From Cerrena zonata (lineage: Eukaryota > Basidiomycota > Agaricomycetes > Polyporales > Cerrenaceae): 64,000 bases of DNA. Of this stretch, positions 55,401-64,000 are shown piece by piece. The stretch covers positions 1,240,001 through 1,304,000 of the forward strand of contig JASBNA010000004.1 of assembly GCA_038087015.1 (NCBI GenBank), read 5' to 3'. The number at the start of each line of letters is the position of its first letter. The stretch's first letter is position 1. The notes under the pieces are model-generated. The model was not told where the DNA came from, searched no databases, and was given only the letters and a program-made list of their open reading frames with translations. The position numbers and the translations under genes are program-made.

Positions 55401-57922
55401 ATAGCATACCCCAGAATGTCAAACTAGCAGATGATGGACAGCCAGTCCGATCTTTAGGTGCCTGGATAGGAAACAAGGTTGAACAGGCCACCCCATGGGC
55501 CAAAACTCTAGAAAAAATCAGCAGCGCACTGCACCGTTGGAAGAAGTGCTCTCCCACTCTACGAGGGAAAGTGCTAATAGTACAAATGATAGTGGCAGGG
55601 ATGACTCAATATCTGACAAGAGTCCAGGGCATGCCAAAGGCGATAGAGAAAACGCTACTAAAATTAATGCGGGATTTCATATGGGACGAAGCTAGACCCA
55701 TGGTGAGCATGGAACACTTAAGCGAAGATATAGACAATGGAGGGATAAAACTGCTTGACCTTACATCTCGGAATGAAGCCATTGACTTGATGTGGCTTAA
55801 ATCTTTCCTCGACTTGTCGGATAAGAGACCAGCGTGGGCGTATGTGACCGACATCTTGATCGGAGAAAACATAACGAAGTCCTCCGGGAATGTACACAAA
55901 CTGTCGCAGATCAATATGTTCCTCCAATCATGGAACGTCAACACATCGGGCACTAGTAAACTACCTAAGAACATACAAAAGATGATTAGAGTGGCGAGCA
56001 AATACAAGCTCACCTGCAATGCCATAAAGCTGAATAGTCCCTTGAAAGAACAACTACCAGTTTGGTACCACTTTGGCGCGAATAAAGCACTCAAAAACCT
56101 CAATAACTCCGTGACTGGGAAATGCCTAAGAGATAACCACGGTGTCACGGTGGTAGGAGACTTGATTCGAGTAAAACGGAGACTTAACAGGGCGATTGAA
56201 CCCAGTCATACACAAAACAAAAACTGTAAATGCACGCCCTGCTTCACGGACCGAACAACGAGACTGTGCGGGAATCCCCACGGCTGCGCAAAAGCGGCAG
56301 AAAGAATTATCACAATTCTCCACCCTAAATGGAGAGTAGAAGAAGAACAAGCAAATGACAACCTATCCCTGACAAAGAGACGTCAAGCCGCAAACGACGT
56401 GGCAAGGCAGGAAAATGAAGCAGTCATATTCGACCCATCCGCTACCCTGAAATCCACGATATCCAAAATATTCCGAATATTCTCGGAAACTGGAGTCTCC
56501 ACACAGAACCCGGGACAACGTCCACGACAAGGACTATCAGTGGCGAACGAAACCCTGACGGTCTACATTAGTGGAGGATATAGTAACAAGAAAAGGGACA
56601 TACCCCGAACGGCCGGTTGCGCCTGGTTTGGACAGGACCACCCCTTGAATATAACGAAACAGATTGAAGTGAACTCCAAACCAGCAGCGGACATAGCGGC
56701 CGTGCTGCTTGCGGTGCAGAGAGCCCCAAACTTCGCCCCCTTGCACATTGTCACCACCTCCGCATATGTAACAGAGATCTTCACCAAACACTATGTGAAA
56801 TGGGAGGCAAAAGGATGGACTGATGTGAAAAATCCAACCTTGATAAGAGCAACACTAGCAAGACTAAGACGGCGATCGGCAGTTACCACCTTCAAATGGA
56901 TCAAGAAAGAGGAAGCAGGTCCAGCGAATGAAGAGCCGGCAACACGAGCCAAAAGTGCGCTAGTAGACCAGGATGTGGAGGAGCTGGACGTCTCGATCCC
57001 GGAATCATTCAACCTTACAGGCCTCGAATTAGCCACAGCAAGCCAAGCTCTCATATACAGACGCATCCGCAAGGAAAAGAACCCGGAACTGCGTGCAAGC
57101 ACAGAAAAGAACATGGAGAAAATAAGAGATGAAATAAGGAAAAGAGCAGGGAGGACGCCAGACCGATCGCATGTATGGAAATCCCTACGAGATAAGGCCT
57201 TCAGCCGACCTATTTCAGATTTCCTTTGGAAAACACTGCATGGTGCCTATAAAGTAGGCAAATTCTGGACAAAACTTCCCGGCTATGAAGAAAGGGGAAT
57301 GTGCCCAAAATGCAAAACTACCGAAGACATGGAACACATACTGTTCCAATGTAAAGCCCCTGGCCAACGACTGGTATGGCGACTCGCACAAATCCTGTGG
57401 AGTAGATCAAAAAGGAAATGGCACGGGAGAAACATGGGCCTCCTGCTAGGAAGCGCACTTGTCCCCTTCCAACCTCCACCCCAGACTGTACCGGAGGCCA
57501 ATGACCTACAGGAGGCAGGCCGACAGCCAAGAGGGAAAAAGAAGAAACGACGAACAAATAACAAGTCAACGACGAATGGTGCCCAGCGACTATACATGAT
57601 CTTACTCTCTGAGTCTGCCTACTTCATATGGAAGCTACGCAACGAAAGACGCATCAAACATGGATCCAACCCAGAGTTCGAACACACCGCTATTGAGATT
57701 GAGAACAGGTGGTTTAATATGGTAAACACTCGCCTGACACTAGACAGGGCAATGGCGAACACCGGAAAATTCGGTAAACAAGCAATAGACCCAAACTTAG
57801 TATTGAGAACATGGAGCGGAGTGCTCCATGATGAAGATAGGCTTCCAGATAATTGGATTCGTACTCCTGGGGTTTTAGTGGGTAGGGGGTATCCGGAGAC
57901 GGGCGGTAAAACGCACCGTTGA
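52480..57922 (+). pseudogene. LINE ORF2: AP endonuclease / reverse transcriptase / RNase H-like (frameshifted)
   Basis: Target-primed reverse transcription enzyme. Endonuclease motifs: KIASLNMRG, LALQETHL, ILGDFNL, HSRIDRIYIS and TDHRMVS. RT motifs: GKATGLDGLPYEFYK, NYRPITLLNSDYKIYTK, NQAGFVPGRN, ALDQEKAYDRI, then after the break RQGDPLSCLLFDLA and the catalytic FADD. An RNase H-like region follows (about 56550-56970), then a C-terminal zinc motif, CPKCKTTEDMEHILFQC. A direct 22-nt duplication (55009-55052) shifts the frame inside RT, leaving an 853-codon part and a 926-codon part. No ATG is found at the very start; the frame opens with GTG at 52480 and the first ATG is at about 52720. This copy cannot make full ORF2. 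Confidence 0.92.
55009..55052 (+). repeat. Direct tandem duplication of 22 nt in the reverse transcriptase
   Basis: Two identical 22-nt units starting GTCATCCTTAACGG, at 55009-55030 and 55031-55052. It is not a multiple of three and is the only break in ORF2. Confidence 0.93.
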
Positions 57923-58074
57923 CGAAGGGTACCAGAGTCCCACACTGTTCACTGGAAGGTGATCGTGCGTAACTGCATTTTTCCCCTTTGGTAGATCGCC
58001 CGGCCACGCCGGGGTATAGCTTGACCTTCAGAACTAACCAAGTTAGTTGCTGAACGGTCGTACATAGCTCTTCC
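57923..58074. other. LINE 3' UTR
   Basis: About 150 nt between the ORF2 stop and the poly(A). It carries GATCGCCCGGCCACGCCGGG, whose CCCGGC/GCCGGG halves could form a short 3' stem that ORF2 recognises. Confidence 0.5.
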
Positions 58075-58100
58075 AAAAAAAAAAAAAAAAAAAAAAAAAC
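58075..58100 (+). repeat. LINE poly(A) tail
   Basis: An unbroken run of 26 A, a fresh L1-type tail. Confidence 0.95.
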
Positions 58101-58110
58101 GTCAGAGTAA
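58097..58110. repeat. Target-site duplication, right copy
   Basis: CGTCAGAGTA (58101-58110), with A bases shared with the tail; matches the left copy. Confidence 0.9.
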
Positions 58111-58531
58111 AACGTAGCGCTCGATGACGAAAGGATCGTCCCGCGCACTGACAATGATCTATCCGCAGCCATTTTACCTCCCAATCTAGAAGCTATCCTG
58201 CCAGGTTCACCTGTTCTACAGTGGGCTATGCAGACCATTTCGTATAGCCTCGTCTGTGGGTCCATCCACCTTCTTGGCAAGCCGTATAAGTGTCACAAGC
58301 CCATACATTCGAGTTTCAGTTCGAGTTTGACTTGAACAAACAACCAGTGCAATATGTTTGTTCATTATCAACTGGTTTATCACTAGACAATTATCGGCCT
58401 AGAATGGACAATAGGTGTATTGTCACTATTTAGGACCGTCTAGGCCTTGTGGCTCAGCGTGTTTGACTTTAAAGGTACTATTAGCATTGACCTACCGTAC
58501 CTTCCGTTTGTCAGTGGCAAATACTTGGGTG

Positions 58532-58538
58532 TATAAAA
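58532..58538 (+). promoter_or_regulatory. TATA box of the disordered-protein gene
   Basis: TATAAAA, 91 bp before ATG 58623, followed by a CT-rich leader (TTTCTTTCTCTTTC) typical of fungal core promoters. Confidence 0.55.
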
Positions 58539-58622
58539 TGCGCCTCCTACATCGAGTGGTACTGTATCCTTTTCTTTCTCTTTCTTATTCTCTTTCTCAT
58601 CCCCCCACCCTTCACATCCACC

Positions 58623-59490
58623 ATGCCGGCCACGGAGAAATATACATCTTACAACAATTCTAGGAGCCATTTTGCAGTGGACACATGGTACAAACAGTTA
58701 GTCTTATTGAATTTCGCTCTCACCATTGATAACTGACCGTTTGATGTTCAGAGAAACACAGGTGGATCCTACTACTCGATTCAGGCTACCTCGACCCTCC
58801 AGCCCCGAGCCTGAGACGTCCGGGTGGTGCTCTGGGTGGTTTAAAGCGAGACCCATTCCAGTCAAAGAACACTCGCGTTCTAACTCGAATTCTAACTTGG
58901 TACTAGAAGTGTATAGCCTCCCATCAGAGAACTCTGCAGAGCAGGATTCGTTTTCATCTCCCGAGCCATTCAGGAACTTCTTTCGAGAAGATAACGACTC
59001 AATAATCGCTTCGGAATATTCTTATGAACAATTACCTGGCCTCCGGACCAAAGACAAATCTTCATGCGAGGCATTACCGGGTGCCTTCACCCTCAATCGT
59101 GACATTTCTCAGCTCGACCTCCAAGACCCTCGTCAGAATATCATACTTCGAGGGGACCCCCACCAGAGGGCCAAGTCTATCAGAGTGGAAACAATTGGCA
59201 GAAGAGTTGCGTACACGCCTGAACCCGTACCTCCGATGCCCACCAGCTTGAATATGGCTAGGCCTCAAGGCCCTAGTAGCTCGGGCCTTACGGAAACCAT
59301 ACGCTACACGGGGGACCGCGGCTACCTTCATCCCGGTGGTCAAACAGGTCCTCAATCCAGCCCCTCTCCGCCTCCACCTCCGAGAGTCATCAGACGTCTT
59401 CCAATACCCCCTCAGAATACTGAACCTCAAGGACGCCCCAGACCCCTTCCACCGACCCCTCAGACCCCTCAGACTCGTGCTACACGCTAA
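58623..59490 (+). CDS. Disordered Pro/Ser-rich protein, no known family
   Basis: ATG 58623 (context CCACCATG) opens MPATEKYTSYNNSR. Exon 1 ends TWYK at a GTTAGT donor and joins the exon beginning ETQVDPTTRFRLPRPSSPEP. The rest is low-complexity and acidic to Pro-rich: WCSGWFKARPIPVKEHSRS, a NSNSN run, SPSPPPPPRVIRRLPIPP and PRPLPPTPQTPQ at the C-terminus. The polyproline runs could bind SH3 or WW domains. No TM, signal peptide or known domain was recognised. The gene's upstream side is now next to the LINE 3' end. Confidence 0.65.
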
Positions 59491-59751
59491 ATTGGCTGGA
59501 TCAACTAGCTTCATCAAGAGTCTCCTGCGTACCCCTCATACCACTTTCCTCAGCTGGATTCTGATTCTGTATCCATTCTCGCCAACCCCATCCCCCTGTT
59601 CTGTAGCATTAGTCATCCACATACCCATCTCACCTCCCTATCGTCTGGTTACTCAGGGCCACACTCATTTTGTATTACAATTATCGTCATCATTATCACC
59701 GAAGTATCGTAGCATGTCGTATAAATCTTAAAATGCGAAACTGGTTTCTTG

Positions 59752-62293
59752 CTACCAAATCCTTTTGACCATCGTGAACCTCGTAATCTCCTCCAGCTCT
59801 AATCGTTTTCGTTTGTTACCGCCACCACCGCTACCACTAGGGTCGCTCTTGTTGCCACCTTTCCCATCGTCTGGCTTTTGTTCGCCTATTTCCGCAACGG
59901 AGACTGCATCGTCACGTTTGTTGTCGAGAATGGTCTTCAGTTCACGATTGTAGTCCTGCGTGATGGTTTTTGAAAACATTAGTTGACATGTACTGAAAAC
60001 CTCTATGAGAGCACGTACACGTTCAGCTTTGCCTTCACCAATTGGATCTCGGCCAAAGTCGTTAATCACATCTGCCGCAGCTCGAGCCCCCATACCTGCT
60101 TGTCGCCGCGTAGCATAACTCAGTAGTTGAACCCCAATAAGGATTTTGATGACGAGTGTGCTGAAGAATAATAAAAATAAAAATTGTTATTGAACCTAAT
60201 TCAAAAGCGTCAAAGTAGAGTGGGGACTTACCAGAACCAGAATAACAATCCCAACGCGAACCATTTCGCCATATTGATCCATTCATTGGTACTCATGTCA
60301 GAGAAGTTCCGTATCCACGGGGAAGAATCATCTGCATGCATAGCGATGAAAAGCGATATTGTCTGTGAGCCGATGAGGATGGCCAGGACAGCAAGTGGTA
60401 GAGAGGCAAATCCGAGACGGCGAGCGACGAGTGGGGATTGGTCAACATAGGAATGCTAAATGCAAGAATGGTACGATGAGGATGTCGAGTAAAAGTTATT
60501 GAAGGCGACTATAGACAGACCTTGCGAGCACCTTTCCGTCCGACAGCGCTCCCAGATGAAAGGTCGCGACAGAGAACGTCCGTGTAACGTTCATATACCG
60601 ATGGTCGGATATGGTTGAATTTGGCGATGAAGGCATGTTTGAGCCAGTCGACGAGCATTTCAGATATCATCACAGACACTACAGGCTAGAGAGACAAGCA
60701 TAGATAAGCGGCTTGAAGGTATAAAACATACTAGGGGAGGCAACTTACATATGAGATTGTCCAGAGAACGTTATCGCCTCTGAACCATCCGAAACTTTTC
60801 GGTAGCGTAAATCCTTCGCTGAAATTGAATGCAGCGCCACTGAGCTCGATGAGATTTCGGAAAGCAACCACCAGTAGCATAAGAAACAGTGTAAACCGCT
60901 CGACAATATCTGAGGCAAAGTTACTTCAATAAATACGAAGGGGCTGAATCGAGATATGTTTACCTGCACAGGTGATTTGGAACAAGTTGTCCTTTTCGAA
61001 TTTCTTGAACACGCTTCCCTTTATCTCAACGAATTGATTTGAAACCAGTAATGTCAGCAGTGCATGGTCGTAGGAATTGACTGCAACGTTAAGTGCAATC
61101 ATTTGGTAAATCATGACGAGCGTGTGGGACACTGTCAATGTCAATACATGAGCCATTATCCAATGACGCACATTAATGCAACATACCATTGTAAATCAGA
61201 GCGAGCAAGAAGTAGACAACAGGACGCAACGTGTGTGATGTAGGAGTCTTCCTATGAGAGATGACTTCTAGAGTAGATCTAGAAAATAGACAATCTAAAA
61301 CGTCTTGTCCGATGGAGGCGCAAAGTCGATCAGCAATCTATTCAAGCAAGTGTTCAATTTTAGCATTGGCACAAAATTATATAAAACAAAATGAGAAAGC
61401 GTACTTCAAGCGCATTGAAGATAACATACAGTTTGATTGTGTCCTGTCCGCGAATTGAATGGTATATTTTGCTCGCGTCTGTCAGAGGACTCAGAATAAC
61501 TATAGATATCACTAGAAGTAAGGCCCTGAGGATATCAGCCTTTTGGGAAGGTGGGAGTGGGGTCGACTTCAGTGTTAGGGTGTTGAATACCAAACGGCTG
61601 AGTGCAAGGATGAATCGAATAGGAAGGATCGTGAATGTATATAGGAATGAATCGAAGCATAAGATAAATCCAAAGAGAAATATCTGTATAATAATAAGGT
61701 AAGTCAGTACAAAGGAAGAAGGCTTGGGGACATACCTTTTCTAAGGCATAAGGCATACTCAGAAAGTTGCTAACTCTTTCCCACTTTAACTCTTGGTGAG
61801 AGTCAAAGTCTGTAGCTAGCAGCTCCTCACGGAGGTAGTCCCATAACGAGAACGGAGGATCTGGAGAGGTTTCACGAGAAGCGTTGTGCATAGGGGCACG
61901 TTCATAATCTCTCCTAGTATCTTGCTTTTGGCTAATTGGTGGAGGTGTAATTTCCCGAGGAGGTGAGGTGGATATGGGCGTAGGAGGAAGAGAAGCGTAG
62001 GTTAGTGGTGGGTGCTCAGTAGAAGGAAACGATTGTCGACGTGAAAGCAGCCTGTCATCTGCAGTTAGTGGCGGTGAGCGGTCTTCGTTTATATGGTCTT
62101 CGTCTATATCAGAGGCTTCGCTCTGAGTTTCGGGTGAGAAGTCGAAAGCACTGGAACGTGACGGCGAGGAGTCCCTCCTGGCTTGAGGAAATCGGAATGG
62201 TGCATTCTTCGTGCCCCATCTCGTTGCTGATGCTGCCGAGGAGGAAGCACGTCTTCTCATACGCTTCCGTCGAGGTGAATGTGATGATGGCAT
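59752..62293 (-). CDS. TAPT1 / EMP65-family multi-pass membrane protein
   Basis: ER or Golgi membrane protein of the TAPT1/DUF747 family (yeast Emp65), implicated in protein folding and trafficking in the ER. The start ATG 62293 opens MPSSHSPRRKRMRRRASS, and a long disordered N-terminus follows. The family core begins SLWDYLREELLATDFDSHQE and ERVSNFLSMPYALEK, then FGFILCFDSFLYTFTILPIR, KADILRALLLVISIVIL, YNVSHTLVMIYQMIALNVA, LLVSNQFVEIKGSVFKKFEK, PVVSVMISEMLVDWLKHAF and AKFNHIRPSVYERYTDVLCRD. The C-terminal tail has Gly-rich and Lys/Arg-rich stretches. About nine short introns. The conserved blocks NQFVEIKGSVFKK and EMLVDWLKHAFI..FN are diagnostic for the family. Confidence 0.9.
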
Positions 62294-62622
62294 TTAGGAA
62301 CAGTCAAGTTGTTGCAAGCTGCAACGATGCAGGTACTATACTTCCATATCAGCGCCTATCTAATCTTATCTTGCTTCCTAACTTACTGCCGACCTCGGAC
62401 TTTGTCGCTCTCAGGCTGGTCTTCAACTTTCAAGCTTTCAAGCTTCAAGTTGTAGTAAGTAGCCAACCCAAGTATGTGTACCATACTGAGCTCCTGACTG
62501 AACACAACCATCATATTTGCAGCCGTAAGTTCACGACTACATACTCTTCTTTGCCAGATCATCCCTGATTAACTTCCGAAGTAGACACCGGCGGTGTAGG
62601 GACTCGGGGGTGTAGCGTTACT
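62294..62622. other. Divergent promoter spacer
   Basis: Lies between the EMP65-like start and the F-box start; no gene or clear TATA. Confidence 0.4.
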
Positions 62623-63811
62623 ATGCACACCGACCTTCCTCAAGAACTTCTGGATGAAATCATCTCATATCTGTCTCATACAGATATCCCCTCCCTTGCT
62701 CTTGTCAGCAAAAACATCCAGTCGATCACGTATGCTCGGTTGTACAGAGACATACCCGCGGTGTGTCCAAAGAAGACTGTGCTCCTCCTCAAGGTGCTGT
62801 CGAAACGACCTTACCTAGCGGAAATCGTCCGAATATGCACATTATTGGACCTTAAAGCGTATGGTCTTGTAATATGGTCGACTGCATTTTTCCAGCTCAT
62901 GTCAAAAGCCCTTCGAAATATGCGCAACTTGAAGGACCTCAGATTGTACGCTATTGGACCTTACGCCGCTTATCTCATGGGTTGTCCATTCAGGCTTCAC
63001 TCATTACGTGTAGCCTGCGATTGGAATCAAGAACTAATCAATTGGCTCGAAGAACAAAACCAAATCTATGACATTTGGGTTTTCAGTCTACGGCATGCTG
63101 GGAATGTGGAGATGCCGTCGAGCATACTTCCCTTATTACGCCGTACTTTGGGGTCCGTCAGAGCGTTATCGGAATTGGTTCCTGCAAGACCGGTTGAATC
63201 AGCCGATATCAGCTTCCCGTCCCCTGATGGCTTCAATGCGGAAATTATTGGTCTCACCTGCAAAGTTCTATCACACTCCTCGGGTCCACTTACCGAACTC
63301 TTTCTTACGGTGGACTTGACAGATTTGGAGGTCCCTCATATATTGGAAACACTCGCCGTAGTACCTGATATACTTCCAAATCTGCATACGTTTGGTTTGT
63401 TTGGAGCACGGGGATTTGTTAGCGCGGTCAGTTGCATTTTCTCGTAAAAATTTAGTATCCATGTTAAGTTTTATCGAACAGAATCTCGTTGAGAGATTTA
63501 CGGAGGTGATTTCCAAGTTCAAAGACCTCAAAAAGGCCTCCCTCTATTCCACTCAGCTGAATGATGCGCTGAGCGATCATCTCGTCACCAAAGAGCTTCC
63601 TCAACGGTGGCACAAGGCCTGTGCCAGTCTGGAGTCTATCGATATCAACGGCGTGCCCTGGTTGCATGTCCCGAACGATGGCTGGATGACGACCGAAACG
63701 TGCAAGCTGAGAATGCTTGACATGTTGAGCGAAGCGCGGAAGGAGGAAGCTAGGTTGCGAAAAAAGTTGAAGGAGGCGCAGAGAAGGAATGCATTAAACC
63801 GGATTGCATGA
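62623..63811 (+). CDS. F-box protein, frameshifted near the 3' end
   Basis: ATG 62623 opens MHTDLPQELLDEIISYL, a clear F-box, followed by VSKNIQSITYARLYRDIPAV, and LRR-like segments with no repeat regularity. Intronless up to about 63430. At 63437-63440 (TTTT) the frame changes: it reaches TAA in GTAAAAATTT, while the other frame continues with RKNLVSMLSFIEQNLVERF and ends RRNALNRIA at 63811 after a Lys/Glu-rich helix (ARKEEARLRKKLKEAQ). A homopolymer indel (real or assembly) is the likely cause; a 29-nt intron is too short to be credible. A probable SCF substrate adaptor. Confidence 0.75.
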
Positions 63812-64000
63812 GGTTTAGGGGTGCAAAAATAGAGTTTTAGTGTGATCCAACACATATAGGGAAGTTGTGTATAAAACGGTAACAAACTTTATTGCAGCCT
63901 TTTCCGTCGTGTAAGCTCTTCTTCATGAGTTGAGGGAGAACGCCGGTGCGGGAATCATTCATTCGTTTAATCGTGGCAGGGGCGTGTTTGCTTGAATTTC
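63812..64000. other. 3' flank to window edge
   Basis: Short region after the F-box stop; nothing recognised. Confidence 0.4.

Larger units (their letters stand above)
48120..58100 (+). mobile_element. Full-length non-LTR retrotransposon (LINE, Tad/L1-like, with RNase H-like domain)
   Basis: A 9.98-kb element bounded by target-site duplications, with a 26-A tail (58075-58100). Order: HDV-like ribozyme fold at the very 5' end, 5' leader, an extra spliced ORF0 (48865-49597), ORF1 with a zinc knuckle (50017-52089), a spacer with short tandem repeats, and ORF2 with AP endonuclease, reverse transcriptase, RNase H-like region and a CCHC motif (52480-57922). ORF2 is broken by a 22-nt tandem duplication. 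The intact ends and the tail show a complete insertion and argue against old age. It sits between the divergent SUR7/PalI gene and the gene at 58623. Confidence 0.93.

Noticed and set aside
1..64000. CRISPR arrays, operons, prophage, bacterial insertion sequences
   Set aside because: None seen; the intron-rich layout is eukaryotic, and the only transposon recognised is the LINE.

Overview
The window is nuclear DNA from a filamentous basidiomycete, most likely an Agaricomycete. The support for this is dense spliceosomal introns of about 50-65 nt with GT(A/G)NGT donors and CTAAC/CTGA branch-like motifs, fungal-only families (UPF0643, SUR7/PalI, CDC24, THI6, DUF6533-like seven-TM proteins, F-box/LRR paralogues), GH10 xylanases and a Tad/L1-like LINE. 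No species call is possible from sequence alone, and no CRISPR, operon or prokaryotic signal is present.

Layout. 0-9.4 kb: a partial MFS sugar transporter (-), type II phosphatidylinositol 4-kinase (LSB6, +), a CUS2/Tat-SF1-type splicing factor (-), a probable fungal complex I accessory subunit (-) and a UPF0643 protein (+). 10-14.8 kb: a secreted repeat protein with dibasic sites (-) and a disordered protein with a microexon (-). 15.6-17.0 kb: GH10 xylanase copy 1 (+). 18.5-21.9 kb: CDC24 Rho-GEF (-). 21.9-25.0 kb: no recognisable gene. 25.0-27.6 kb: bifunctional THI6 (+). 27.8-29.3 kb: a PhyH dioxygenase (-). 30-31.3 kb: a seven-TM protein (+). 31.9-33.3 kb: GH10 xylanase copy 2 (+). 33.7-34.7 kb: a MYND protein (+). 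34.9-37.5 kb: a BRCT plus Myb-repeat protein resembling Rap1 (-). 38.9-46.7 kb: a local duplication cluster of seven-TM genes and an F-box gene, with decayed fragments. 47.0-47.7 kb: a SUR7/PalI membrane protein (-). 48.1-58.1 kb: a full-length LINE with target-site duplications. 58.6-59.5 kb: a disordered protein (+). 59.8-62.3 kb: a TAPT1/EMP65-family protein (-). 62.6-63.8 kb: an F-box protein (+).

The strongest unusual signals are these. (1) The first ~72 nt of the LINE, starting exactly after the target-site duplication, fold as an HDV-like nested double-pseudoknot ribozyme. (2) Both GH10 xylanase paralogues need the same 2-nt microexon to keep frame through the catalytic motif. (3) The LINE carries an extra 5' ORF and an ORF1 that both contain canonical ~55-58 nt introns, and its RNase H-like domain has lost all four catalytic acids. 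(4) A secreted protein is built of repeats each opening with a dibasic site, as in KEX2-processed repeat precursors. (5) A Rap1-like protein has three Myb-like modules. Several otherwise intact genes carry one- or two-base frameshifts, so either the assembly has indel errors or those genes are recent pseudogenes.

The genes are mostly independent housekeeping or lineage-specific loci and form no pathway cluster. The two xylanases are a dispersed duplicate pair that share promoter elements and intron structure, about 16 kb apart.
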